Made by a program: the position numbers and the translations under genes. Source: Nematostella vectensis (lineage: Eukaryota > Cnidaria > Anthozoa > Actiniaria > Edwardsiidae). Taken from it: 64,000 bases of DNA. This document shows, one piece after another, positions 13,701 through 24,544 of this stretch; the stretch's first letter is position 1, and each line of letters opens with the position of its first letter. The DNA is taken from the NCBI RefSeq assembly GCF_932526225.1, contig NC_064042.1, positions 787,001 through 851,000 on the forward strand, written 5' to 3'. A model generated the notes under the pieces. It was not told the origin of the DNA and did not search any database. It was given only the letters and a program-made list of their open reading frames with translations.

Positions 13701-16700
13701 GGTAATAGTTAGTAAAACACAAAAAAGAACAATAGAATCAGATCACAACAAAGTGTAATAAGCTAAAGCGTAGTTCACGGGTTAATGAAGGTTTTGACAT
13801 TTCAACCTTACATCCACATGAAAGTAATGCCTAATATCGAGTGCCCTACAGTAAGTGTTTTGCAGTCAAGTTGTTTTCTGTTAGTATGTAAAAAATTATT
13901 CTAAATAATAGTAATCATAGCTATGGTCACCACTTACACATATAGCACTTGTAATGAAAAGAAAGAAAAAATATATATGCAGTCAAACAACAGAATTGCA
14001 TGATAACCTTGAATATATTGAATAAAGGACTGCAAAAAAACATCTTTTGTACTAGTTGCTTGAATTGACCCTTGGCTATTTTTAGCTGAATTCCCCTCCC
14101 CCTCTAAAAAAGAAAATAATAATAATAATAGAACAAAACTAAAAAGAAAACAAACACAACAGAGACCCCCACCAACAATTTTGATTTTTTTAACTTTCTT
14201 TTAAAAGGGGAGTGTCATGGTTAATAGATTTGCAATAGCTCTAGAGCCCTGACACAATGAACTTCATTGAAATTCTAATACTGACTTATGAGCTTTTGGT
14301 ACATGTGGGAGACTTTAAACAAAACAAAACAAATGACCACAAACTGTCAATTAACATAGTTTTCGATATAATATTGCATATTATTTAATAAGGTATTCAC
14401 AGCTTTTAAAAAGTTCAACTGTTTGTTGACACTTAAAAGCCTACAATAATCACTGACTCCAGACATGTGCAGTACTATGTTGCTGCCCCTTTAAAGTAAA
14501 ATACAGCTTTACTTAGTCAGCGTAGACAAAATTGCGGATTTTGTCAATATTCTAATATGAATATGTCAATATTCTCCCCCCCTTACGTCTTTATTTCTAT
14601 TTATTTTATGATTTTCACATGATACCGAAACAGCGTCTTTTTCTTCGCTAATTTGATGTCATGTACACAATAAAAGAGATGCGCCCGTGCGCATGGCGAG
14701 TCCCCAAGGGACCCAAGACGCCCAAATAGACCTCTATTTTTTGTCATCCACAATCTCGGCGAGCTGTGCGTGGCGTAACCGTATTACAGGCCTTGTATCC
14801 TGGTTATTGTCCTCCCCATTAATGCGCGGGTTGGGATAACCTTGCAAGAGTGTTGTACAGCATATTCGCTCGGAAATATCGGTGCTTGGGGCCTTCGGGT
14901 TCTTTACAGCCTTCCGTAAAAGCCTTGTCCTGCCATACCGATTGGGTAATCCGTATGTATGGTTTCCGTTTTGTTCTTCAGACCGGGTTCGATCCCAGGC
15001 CAATGGGCCTTTTTTTTAGTTCGTTTTTTTTTTCTTTGTGCTGGACCCCCTTAATCCTGATAGGTTTTGCGCAAAAATAATAAAAAAAAGTGAGTTTGCA
15101 AAATAAGCTTGCTAGATTTATTGATTATATGTATTCAATTTGTTCCTAGGAAGTTAACAAAAAACACAAAGCAAAGAGTTTGAGGAAGTAAACAAGTATG
15201 TGAACTTTAATGTTCTATTTGAAGGGGTGCATTTTGTACAGGGAAGCATACATAGAATGCTTAACTGGTGGAGAGGGAAGAGGTAAAAGTTTATTGAGCA
15301 TAATTTCAACAATAGCAGGGGGAAGAGAGGGGCACTCTCTTCATACAATATTGCAGTTGTTACCTATTATTAAATAAGTTTGTAACATGTCTTTGTTTAT
15401 TGAGCAAGGTCTATTTCTGAGACAAGCAAACTCAAGTAAGGCTGTCTAAATAACAGGTGAGTGTTAAAAGAAAAACAATTATCTGATTAGAAAACTACTG
15501 TAGATTCCTTTGCACCAAAATAAGAACAAACTTCATTTTGTTTGTTATTTATGAGGAACGAGATGAGCTCTACAAAGCCATAAAGAAATATGTATTGCTC
15601 ATCTAAATTATACAAGTAAATAATAATATTAAAAAAGAACTACTGTAAGTAATTAGAGGGGTTTTCATTAACCCGTGAAACAAAGTGTGATAGTTAAACG
15701 GTAATAGTTAGTAAAACACAAAAAAGTACAATAGAATCAGATCACCACAAAGTGTAATACACTAAAGCGTAGTTCACGGGTTAATGAAGGTTTTGACATT
15801 TCAACCTTACATCCACATGAAAGTAATGCCTAATATCGAGTGCCCTACAGTAAGTGTTTTGCAGTCAAGTTGTTTTCTGTTAGTAGGTAAAAAAATAAAG
15901 ACTGCAAAAAAACATCTTTTGTACTAGTTGCTTGAATTGACCCTTGGCTATTTTTAGCTGAATTCCCCTCCCCCTCTAAAAAAGAAAATAATAATAATAA
16001 TAGAACAAAACTAAAAAGAAAACAAACACAACAGAGACCCCCACCAACAATTTTGATTTTTTTTACTTTCCTTTAAAAGGGGAGTGTCATGGTTAAGAGA
16101 TTTGCAATAGCTCTAGAGCCCTGACACAATGAACTTCAGTGAAATTCTAATACTGACTTATGAGCTTTTGGTACATGTGGGAGACTTTAAACAAAACAAA
16201 AAAAATAACCACAAACTGTCAATTAACATAGTTTTCGATATAATATTGCATATTATTTAATAAGGTATTCACAGCTTTTAAAACGTTCAACTGTTTGTTG
16301 ACACTTAAAAGCCTACAATAATCACTGACTCCAGACATGCGCAGTACTATGTTGCTGCCCCTTTAAAGTAAAATACAGCTTTACTTAGTCAGCGTAGACA
16401 AAATTGCGGATTTTGTCAATATTCTAATATGAATATGTCAATATTCTCCCCCCTTACGTCTTTATTTCTATTTATTTTATGATTTTTACATGATACCAAA
16501 ACAGCGTCTTTTTTCTTCGCTAATTTGATGTCATGTACACAATAAAAGAGATGCGCCCGTGCGCATGGCGAGTCCCCAAGGGACCCAAGACGCCCAAATA
16601 GACCTCTATTTTTTGTCATACACAATCTCGGCGAGCTGTGCGTGGCGTAACCGTATTACAGGCCTGGGATCCTGGTTATTGTCCTCCCCATTAATGCGCG

Positions 16701-19164
16701 GGTTGGGGTATCCTTGCAAGAGTGTTGTACAGCATATTCGCTCGGAAATATCGGTGCTTGGGGCCTTCGGGTTCTTTACAGCCTTCCGTAAAAGCCTTGT
16801 GCTGCCATACCGATTGGGTAATCCGTATGTATGGTTTCCGTTTTGTTCTTCAGACCGGGTTCGATCCCAGGCCAATGGGCCTTTTTTTTTAGTTCGTTTT
16901 TTTTTCTTTGTGCTGGACCCCCTTAATCCTGATAGGTTTTGCGCAAAAATAATAATAAAAGTGAGTTTGCAAAATAAGCTTGCTAGATTTATTGATTATA
17001 TGTATTCAATTTGTTCCTAGGAAGTTAACAAAAAACACAAAGCAAAGAGTTTGAGGAAGTAAACAAGTATGTGAACTTTAATGTTCTATTTGAAGGGGTG
17101 CATTTTGTACAGGGAAGCATACATAGAATGCTTAACTGGTGGAGAGGGAAGAGGTAAAAGTTTATTGAGCATAATTTCAACAATAGCAGGGGGAAGAGAG
17201 GGGCACTCTCTTCATACAATATTGCAGTTGTTACCTATTATTAAATAAGTTTGTAACATGTCTTTGTTTATTGAGCAAGGTCTATTTCTGAGACAAGCAA
17301 ACTCAAGTAAGGCTGTCTAAATAACAGGTGAGTGTTAAAAGAAAAACAATTATCTGATTAGAAAACTACTGTAGATTCCTTTGCACCAAAATAAGAACAA
17401 ACTTCATTTTGTTTGTTATTTATGAGGAACGAGATGAGCTCTACAAAGCCATAAAGAAATATGTATTTCTCATCTAAATTATACAAGTAAATAATAATAT
17501 TAAAAAAGAACTACTGTAAGTAATTAGAGGGGTTTTCATTAACCCGTGAAACAAAGTGTGATAGTTAAACGGTAATAGTTAGTAAAACACAAAAAAGTAC
17601 AATAGAATCAGATCACCACAAAGTGTAATACACTAAAGCGTAGTTCACGGGTTAATGAAGGTTTTGACATTTCAACCTTACATCCACATGAAAGTAATGC
17701 CTAATATCGAGTGCCCTACAGTAAGTGTTTTGCAGTCAAGTTGTTTTCTGTTAGTAGGTAAAAAAATAAAGACTGCAAAAAAAACATCTTTTGTACTAGT
17801 TGCTTGAATTGACCCTTGGCTATTTTTAGCTGAATTCCCCTCCCCCTCTAAAAAAGAAAATAATAATAATAATAGAACAAAACTAAAAAGAAAACAAACA
17901 CAACAGAGACCCCCACCAACAATTTTGATTTTTTTTACTTTCCTTTAAAAGGGGAGTGTCATGGTTAAGAGATTTGCAATAGCTCTAGAGCCCTGACACA
18001 ATGAACTTCAGTGAAATTCTAATACTGACTTATGAGCTTTTGGTACATGTGGGAGACTTTAAACAAAACAAAAAAAATAACCACAAACTGTCAATTAACA
18101 TAGTTTTCGATATAATATTGCATATTATTTAATAAGGTATTCACAGCTTTTAAAACGTTCAACTGTTTGTTGACACTTAAAAGCCTACAATAATCACTGA
18201 CTCCAGACATGCGCAGTACTATGTTGCTGCCCCTTTAAAGTAAAATACAGCTTTACTTAGTCAGCGTAGACAAAATTGCGGATTTTGTCAATATTCTAAT
18301 ATGAATATGTCAATATTCTCCCCCCTTACGTCTTTATTTCTATTTATTTTATGATTTTTACATGATACCAAAACAGCGTCTTTTTTCTTCGCTAATTTGA
18401 TGTCATGTACACAATAAAAGAGATGCGCCCGTGCGCATGGCGAGTCCCCAAGGGACCCAAGACGCCCAAATAGACCTCTATTTTTTGTCATCCACAATCT
18501 CGGCGAGCTGTGCGTGGCGTAACCGTATTACAGGCCTGGGATCCTGGTTATTGTCCTCCCAATTAATGCGCGGGTTGGGGTAACCTTGCAAGAGTGTTGT
18601 ACAGCATATTCGCTCGGAAATATCGGTGCTTGGGGCCTTCGGGTTCTTTACAGCCTTCCGTAAAAGCCTTGTGCTGCCATACCGATTGGGTAATCCGTAT
18701 GTATGGTTTCCGTTTTGTTCTTCAGACCGGGTTCGATCCCAGGCCAATGGGCTTTTTTTTTTTAGTTCGTTTTTTTTTCTTTGTGCTGGACCCCCTTAAT
18801 CCTGATAGGTTTTGCGCAAAAATAAAAAAAAAAGTGAGTTTGCAAAATAAGCTTGCTAGATTTATTGATTATATGTATTCAATTTGTTCCTAGGAAGTTA
18901 ACAAAAAACACAAAGCAAAGAGTTTGAGGAAGTAAACAAGTATGTGAACTTTAATGTTCTATTTGAAGGGGCGCATTTTGTACAGGGAAGCATACATAGA
19001 ATGCTTAACTGGTGGAGAGCGAAGAGGTAAAAGTTTATTGAGCATAATTTCAACAATAGCAGGGGGAAGGGAGGGGCACTCTCTTCATACAATATTGCAG
19101 TTGTTACCTATTATTAAATAAGTTTGTAAGATATATTTGTTTATTAAGCAAGGTCTATTTCTGA

Positions 19165-19757
19165 GACGAGGCTAGGTCTATCTACCTGGGGACGAGGCTA
19201 GGTCTATCTACATGGGGACGACGATAGGTCTATCTACATTGGGACGAGGCTAGGTTTATCTACCTGGGGACGAGGCTATGTCTATCTACATGGGGACTAC
19301 GATAGGTCTATCTACATTGGGACGAGGCTAGGTTTATCTACCTGGGGACGAGGCTAGGTCTATCTTCCTGGGGACGAGGCTAGGTCTATCAACTTGGGAA
19401 CGAGGCTAGGTCTATCCACCTTGGGAACGAGACTAGGTCTGTCTACCTGGGGACGAGGCTAGGTCTATCTACATGGGGACGACGATAGGTCTATCTACAT
19501 TGGAACGAGGCTAGGGTTTATCTACCTGGGGACGAGGCTAGGTCTATCTTCCTGGGGACGAGGCTAGGTCTATCAACTTGGGAACGAGGCTAGCTCTATC
19601 CACCTTGGGAACGAGGCTAGGTCTGTCTACCTGGGGACGAGGCTAGGTTTATCTACTTGGAAACGAGGCTAGGTCTGTCTACCTGGGGACGAGGCTAGGT
19701 TTGTCTACCTGGGGACAAATCTAGGTCTATCTACCTGGGGACGAGGCTAGGTCTGTT
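19165..19757. repeat. 26-bp minisatellite
   Basis: About 22 imperfect copies of a 26-bp unit around ACGAGGCTAGGTCTATCTAC. The array begins at the exact point where the last macrosatellite monomer breaks off after CTATTTCTGAG. Variants at CTACATGGGG and CTACCTGGGG alternate, which suggests sub-array duplication. Confidence 0.9.
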
Positions 19758-20239
19758 GTAAAATGTCTAAAACTGAGTCTGAGCGCTATCTCACTGTACT
19801 TATGATGCCTTGTATTGGTACAATAGGCGTTAAATGGCGCCGTTTTTAATGAAAATCAAAGAGAAATTCAATTTTTCAATAAACCAAATTTCTTGACTGT
19901 CCACAAAAACAGGGAAGCCTCTATACGTGCTTGCCGTGGATTATTCGGCCCTTTGAGTGAAGCTATGTTTTATGACACGGGTGATTATGTTGGCTGTTTC
20001 GGAAGGGAGAGACACTACCGTTCTGTTCCCTCTCCGTTCCTTTAGTACATCTGTTCATAAGATCCGAAAATAAATTATTTTATTTCGTTCACACTGATCT
20101 GTCATCGCAGGAATACAATCCATCCATCGCCATGCATTCTCTGGGTCAACCAAGCGCTCAGTCAAGAAGCGAAGATGTTGGAGGAGAAAACCACCAGACA
20201 CTTGGTCAAAATGTTGACCAACCAGAGGACAGATACACA
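19758..20239. other. Intergenic stretch, nothing recognised
   Basis: No gene, tRNA or clear repeat is seen here. A 70-codon minus-strand frame at 20055-20267 overlaps the LINE and has no recognisable features. Confidence 0.5.
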
Positions 20240-20957
20240 GAGATATACAGGACACTATCCCATACAAGGAACGGCTAAGTAAATTGAACCTGCTACCACT
20301 ATCCTACTGGCATGAGATGAAGGACATCTTTTATTACAAATGCCGTGAAGACTTTTACAATTTCAACATAGAATCGTTTGTCAAATCTAAGTCAACTAGA
20401 CTAACCCACCACAGTTCTGCACTCGATCTCTCTGTTCCTAAATGTCGCACTAAACTTTTTCAATCAAGCTACTTCAATCGTATCCCTAAACTGTGGAATA
20501 ATCTATCTACGTCTACTCGCTCTGCTAGCTCACTTAACCAGTTTAAATCCTGTTTAACCCGCCACTACTTATCTGCGTTTACTAACAGCTACGACACAGA
20601 TAACACTAACACCTGGAAATCCATTTGCCCCAAGTGCCCCTCTTCCCGCAACCTTACTGTCTCTTCTGCTTCGTAACTGCTGCTACTAATGTCAATTTTA
20701 TCACAATTTTATATTATTATTGTTACAAACCATATATTGTACATAGTTGTTAATATTTTACCTATCAATATCCTTATTTTATATAATTGCTCACATCATA
20801 GTTTAGTTAAATAGTTTTAGATTTAGATTCGATTAGTTATTAATTATAGATATATCTTAGTCGAAAGGGTGCACTTTATGTGGAGCCAAGCTCTGCTGTG
20901 TACGATTTAATCTTTTTTTTTAACGGTGAAAGTTTGTAAATAAATAAATAATAAAAG
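20240..20957 (+). mobile_element. 3' fragment of a LINE (L2/CR1-like)
   Basis: The frame from about 20240, including 20284-20676, encodes the C-terminal tail of a non-LTR retrotransposon ORF2. It reads IPYKERLSKLNLLPLSYWHE, then a cysteine-containing stretch, then FQSSYFNRIPKLWNNLS, with a terminal CP.CPSSR motif. A 260-bp AT-rich 3' part follows and ends in a TAAATAAATAA tail near 20940, as expected for the 3' end of such elements. The 5' side is truncated and no polymerase motifs remain. It is a different element from the LINE in the satellite. Confidence 0.7.
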
Positions 20958-21043
20958 AGAAGGGAGTGGCTCTGGACCACGTGACTACAAGGAGGCATTG
21001 CATGAAAACGTGGCGGAGTACCAAGACCTAGATGCCGCAAGGT

Positions 21044-21275
21044 TTGGTTCGCACTACGCGCATCTCACTACAAGAAATACGGCCTGATCTGGGAGCAAGT
21101 CTTGGTTCGCACTACGCGCATATTGCTACAAGTAATACGGCCTGATCTGAGAGTAAGTCTTGGTTCGCACTACGCGCATCTCACTACAAGTGATACGGCC
21201 TGATCTGGGAGCAAGCCTTGGTTCGCACTACGCGCATCTTGCTACCGGTAATACGGCTTGATCAGACAGCAACTC
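21044..21275. repeat. 58-bp tandem repeat, four copies
   Basis: Four copies start with GGTTCGCACTACGCGCAT at 21046, 21104, 21162 and 21220 and end with an AATACGGCCTGATCTG block. The spacing is exactly 58 bp. No coding potential is apparent. Confidence 0.9.
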
Positions 21276-21507
21276 TCTACATATGCCATCTAATTGAATT
21301 GATAATGGAAGTTTATGATCAATGGTCCCCTAAAAAATAAATTTTCAATAACTGTTATAATGGAGATTATTGAGGTAATGTTGATGATCTATAAGATGAT
21401 GAGCTATGTTTTTTTTGTAACTTTTACTACGAATATAAAATGAGCAAACTTAGAAAAGGTAGGGCAGTCATCGTAGGCAGCTTGAGATTTTAGCCCAAGC
21501 ACAACTA

Positions 21508-21841
21508 CAGGCCCGTACCCTGAATTTTTCTTGGGGGGTGCGAAATCCGAAAAAGTGGACCTAATTTTTCTGAGGGGGGGGGGGGGGGAGTGAGTTCTCT
21601 GATAAAAATCTTACCACCCCCGAAAAAACAAAAAGGGATTTCTTTATGCCTTTGCAGTATCTCCACGGGACGTTTTGTCGGATTTGGCTACATACCTGAG
21701 TGATCTAGCTTATGCTTTATAGTTTTCTACAAATCGCACGTCTATTGAGAACCAAAAGTGGACCTTCGGCCTTTGTGTGTGTGTGTGGGGGGGGATGCGT
21801 TCGCACCCCCTACACCCCTCCCCTCCCTGGGTACGGGCCTG
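21508..21841. mobile_element. 334-bp TIR element (MITE-like)
   Basis: The ends are a perfect 13-bp inverted pair, CAGGCCCGTACCC at 21508-21520 and its complement at 21829-21841. The next bases inward (GGGGGTGCG on the left, CGCACCCCC on the right) are also complementary at a small offset. G- and C-rich runs fill the interior. A related half sequence occurs near 37150 and 38550. The target duplication is unclear. Confidence 0.6.
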
Positions 21842-22087
21842 AACAACCTGGTGAACTGTGGTACACAAAGCGCATAAAAGGCACATACGCCTATTTCAAT
21901 AGACGTTGTCAGTACGGATGGGGGGAGGGGAGGGGGGTGAAAAAGTGGCCATTTACATTAGCTTTCTCCCTCCCCTTACAAACGATAAACGATGCCTTCG
22001 AAACTGCTGCTTGACATTGTTCCCCACCCCTCCCCCGGTGGGGGTTTCCATATTGCAAGGGATCTGACTATCTAGCTCCCCTCCAGT

Positions 22088-22202
22088 CTATGCAACAGGC
22101 CTGCTTTGACGATGACGCACGCATAACATCAAAAGAAGGACGGTTGCCAATAGCAACAGTGACGTCAGAATAATGAAGATGATACCCACGTATTTCCAAA
22201 CA
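22088..22202 (-). CDS. CD38-like: Candidate terminal exon of the CD38-like gene: transmembrane segment
   Basis: On the minus strand an acceptor, TTTTTTCAG at about 22203-22211, is followed by a frame of 37 codons ending in TAG at 22088-22090. The peptide starts VWKYVGII and continues with a strongly hydrophobic run of about 22 residues. It then turns basic (VRHRQSRPVA) and ends. This is a typical stop-transfer segment with a short cytoplasmic tail. The exon begins with one base that completes a codon, which matches the two bases left over by the donor at 23936. A C-terminal membrane anchor would make the enzyme type I, unlike human CD38 (type II), and nearer to CD157, which has a C-terminal hydrophobic GPI signal. 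Linkage to the other exons is inferred from phase and order. Confidence 0.5.
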
Positions 22203-22226
22203 CTGAAAAAACAGAAAGTACTTTAA

Positions 22227-22347
22227 TCAGTATCACTCTTATATAGCATACTGTCTCTACCTAAGTTAGCGAAACTATATTACTACTCTTATATAGCATA
22301 CTGTCTCTACGTAAGTTAGCGAAACTAAATTATCACTCTTATATAGC
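22227..22347. repeat. About 50-bp tandem repeat, first block
   Basis: The unit is built of ATCACTCTTATATAGCATAC followed by TGTCTCTACGTAAGTTAGCG. About 2.5 copies lie before the 223-bp repeat, and more copies resume at 22925. Confidence 0.8.
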
Positions 22348-22570
22348 AATGTGGACTTTAAAAGCACACTAGCATACACACATTGGCACCAGCCGGGCCA
22401 AGACGGGACGCTAGCACAGTCTATTACCCATGCAGTTCGGCAACCATGGACAGCTGTTTCGTCCTTATTAGGACTCGTCAGCGTGGCATAGCCGGTTTGC
22501 CTCAGTTAAACTTCATCGGCAAAAAAACTGCAGGGCGACTTCGACTCGAACGAAGTGCTTTAAACCACAG
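22348..22570. repeat. 223-bp direct repeat, copy 1
   Basis: It runs from AATGTGGACTTTAAAAGC to TTTAAACCACA and is nearly identical to 22702-22923, 354 bp further on. Both copies hold a 60-codon plus-strand frame without recognisable features. The 131 bp between the copies contain a GATCCATGTGGGATC palindrome. Confidence 0.85.
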
Positions 22571-22701
22571 CTTAGATCCATGTGGGATCTAGAGCTGCGA
22601 CCGGACTAGCGTGATGCCAATTGTGCGGATCACGCATGCGACCTTTGCTAGTCTAAAACTCCGTCGGATAGCCAAACTATCCTTGCGAGTATTTATACAT
22701 A

Positions 22702-22923
22702 AATGTGGACTTTAAAAGCACACTAGAATACACACATTGGCACCAGTCGGGCCAAGACAGGACGCTAGCACAGTCTATTACCCGTGCAGTTCGGCAACCA
22801 TGGACAGCTGTTTCGTCCTTATTAGGACTCGTCAGCATGGCATAGCCGGTTTGCCTCAGTTAAACTTCATCGGCAAAAAAACTGCAGGGCGACTTCGACT
22901 CGAACGAAGTGCTTTAAACCACA
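22702..22923. repeat. 223-bp direct repeat, copy 2
   Basis: Second copy of the repeat at 22348-22570, with a handful of substitutions. Its right end passes straight into the second block of the 50-bp repeat. Confidence 0.85.
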
Positions 22924-22924
22924 C

Positions 22925-23205
22925 CTTAAGTTAGCGAAACTATATTATCACTCTTATATATCATACTGCCTCTATGTAAGTTAGCGAAAGTATATTATCA
23001 CTCTTATTAGCATACTGTCTCTACGTAATTAGCAAAACTATATTTACGTAACTTAGCGAAACTGTATTATCACTCTTATATAGCATACCGTCTCTATGTA
23101 ATTTAGCGAAACTATATTATCAGTCTTATATAGCATACTGTTTCTATGTAAGTTAGTGAAACTATAACTTAGTTAGCGAAACTATAACTTAGCTTATATT
23201 GCTTA
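22925..23205. repeat. About 50-bp tandem repeat, second block
   Basis: Five to six degenerate copies of the TAAGTTAGCGAAACTATATT unit. It is the same family as 22227-22347, so the 223-bp duplication probably involved this array. Confidence 0.8.
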
Positions 23206-23397
23206 TTATGTAGCGAAAAAGCATTCGGAATAAATCGTTATTGTCTGAGTACAGTCTCGTTATCACCCTCGTTCCCATCCTAGCACATTGATCGCAAGCA
23301 CGAGTATAATGGACTGTAACAACGTTTGAACAAGGTTGGCAATCCAGCGCTTCAGAGAAATCTTAAAAATATTCCGTTATATCCTCCCTCCTGCGTG

Positions 23398-23940
23398 CGG
23401 GGTACAATGCCCTGTGACGTATATACCCCCCATGTACCACACCCTGTGACGTACATACCCCCCATGTACCACACCCTGTGACGAACATACCCTCATGTAC
23501 CACACCCTTTGACGTACATACCCCCCATGTACAACACCCTGTGACGTACATACCCCCCTACACCACACCCTGTGACGTACATACTCCCCATGTACCACAC
23601 CCTGTGACGTACATACCCCCCTTGTACCACGCCCTGTGACGTATATACCCCCATGTACCACACCCTGTGACGTACATACCCCCATGTACCACGCCCTGTG
23701 ACGTATATACCCCCATGTACCACACCCTGTGACGTACATACCCTTCATGTACCACACACCCTGTGACTTACATACCCCCCATGTACCACACCCTGTGACA
23801 TACATACCCCCCATCTTCCACACCCTGTGACGTACATACCCCCCATGTACCACACCCAGTGACGTACATACCCCCCATGTACCACACCCTGTGACGTACA
23901 TACCCCCCATGTACCACACCCTGTGACGTACATACCCCCC
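23398..23940. repeat. 33-bp minisatellite overlapping a splice donor
   Basis: About 17 copies of a 31-34-bp unit (CCTGTGACGTACATACCCCC plus CATGTACCACAC). On the minus strand each unit contains GGGGGGTATGTACGTCACAG, that is a GTATGT donor and a CACAG acceptor-like string. The array abuts the coding part of the exon at 23936-24016 and includes its donor. A 225-codon minus-strand frame through it is a by-product of the repetition. Confidence 0.95.
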
Positions 23941-24016
23941 TTGTTGCTCCTTTTTGGTTGCAAACAAGCATTCAGGTGCCGTCGGATGATCGACGCATAA
24001 TAAATGTTTCACTTCA
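23936..24016 (-). CDS. CD38-like: CD38-like gene, last extracellular exon
   Basis: On the minus strand the acceptor TTTCTTCGCAG (24017 upward) opens a frame that reads EVKHLLCVDHPTAPECLFA and then ATKKEQQG. The donor GTATGT follows at 23935. The block K-x-L-x-C-x8-C matches the extreme C-terminal part of the CD38 catalytic domain, where the last disulfide closes. The exon is 81 bp; it completes a codon with its first base and leaves two bases at its end, which fits the start of the exon at 22202. The donor lies inside the first unit of the 33-bp minisatellite, so many equivalent donors follow it. Confidence 0.55.
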
Positions 24017-24059
24017 CTGCGAAGAAATAGAACACGGTAAAACACATGGTACACGAAAG

Positions 24060-24400
24060 TATCTCAAGACCAACCGAGTGTTACACGGAAGTGTCACGAA
24101 TACACTCGATGTCTACACGAGATTGTTTATCTCTTAGGTATGAATCAACGAAAAGGTATGTTAAACGCCTCTGTAAACAGAGAGGTTGCGCTGACGTTTC
24201 GAGCGTTAGCCCTTCGTCGGAGCAAAAAAAAGGGAATACTGTTTATCTCTTGGTCAAGTTTACGAGTTGAACCGAGTGTCACCCGAATGTTACACGGAAG
24301 TGTCACGAATACACTCGAGTTCCACACGAGATTGTTCATCTCTTAGTCAAGCTTACAAGTTGAACCGAGGGTCACCCGAGTGTTACATCATGGCATACCT
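24060..24400. repeat. Two copies of a 60-bp repeat about 210 bp apart
   Basis: TGTTACACGGAAGTGTCACG followed by AATACACTCGA and CACGAGATTGTT occurs at about 24080 and 24290. Between them lies a CTCTGTAAACAGAG hairpin and the string GACGTTTCGAGCGTTAGCCC, which I take to be a dispersed repeat fragment. Confidence 0.7.
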
Positions 24401-24544
24401 CGGATCATCGGAACAGCTAACATTAAGCCCATGCCTCGTCGCATCTTCCACCAACGTCTTGACAGAACCGTTTCCACAGCTTTCTCTGTGAGGAAAAGGA
24501 TTTAGGGTTAGGGTTAGGGCAGTGAATCATACAAATATTATCGC

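Larger units (their letters stand above)
1..19165. repeat. Macrosatellite array with higher-order structure
   Basis: Eleven monomers follow each other head to tail, counted from the shared phrase AAATAAGCTTGCT at 1, 2010, 3890, 5896, 7777, 9783, 11839, 13099, 15101, 16972 and 18845; the last is cut off at 19165. Four forms are visible. Full monomers are about 2.0 kb. A short form of 1260 bp (11839-13098) lacks about 0.8 kb of the middle. The same short form with a LINE inserted is about 1880 bp (2010, 5896). A form of about 1872 bp (15101, 16972) lacks a small AT-rich segment. The pair full plus LINE-bearing recurs with a period near 3886 bp and is nearly identical, so it was amplified as a dimer. 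The array runs off the left edge. Open frames of 60-150 codons recur in every copy on both strands but have no family resemblance and are not called as genes. Confidence 0.95.

Noticed and set aside
1453-18893. Recurring frames of 64-153 codons in the macrosatellite
   Set aside because: They recur because the monomer recurs, differ in length from copy to copy through indels, and have no domain or codon pattern of a gene. The LINE-derived frame was kept as a fragment only.
20055-20267. 70-codon minus-strand frame
   Set aside because: It overlaps the start of the LINE fragment on the other strand and has no recognisable features.
23363-24054. 225-codon minus-strand frame with GGYVRHRVWYMG-type repeats
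   Set aside because: Repeat-generated. Only its first part (23936-24016) fits a real exon, which ends at a splice donor.
24170-24230. Hammerhead-like core on the minus strand (GACGAAGGGCTAACGC, then TCGAAACGTC)
   Set aside because: The order of a GACGA string, a small hairpin and GAAAC is suggestive, but the uridine of the conserved CUGA is changed and stems I and III could not be drawn. Probably a decayed dispersed repeat.
24480-24525. Telomere-like TTAGGGTTAGGGTTAGGG
   Set aside because: Only three units, inside repetitive DNA. Too short to be a telomere; noted as a chance or tiny interstitial tract.
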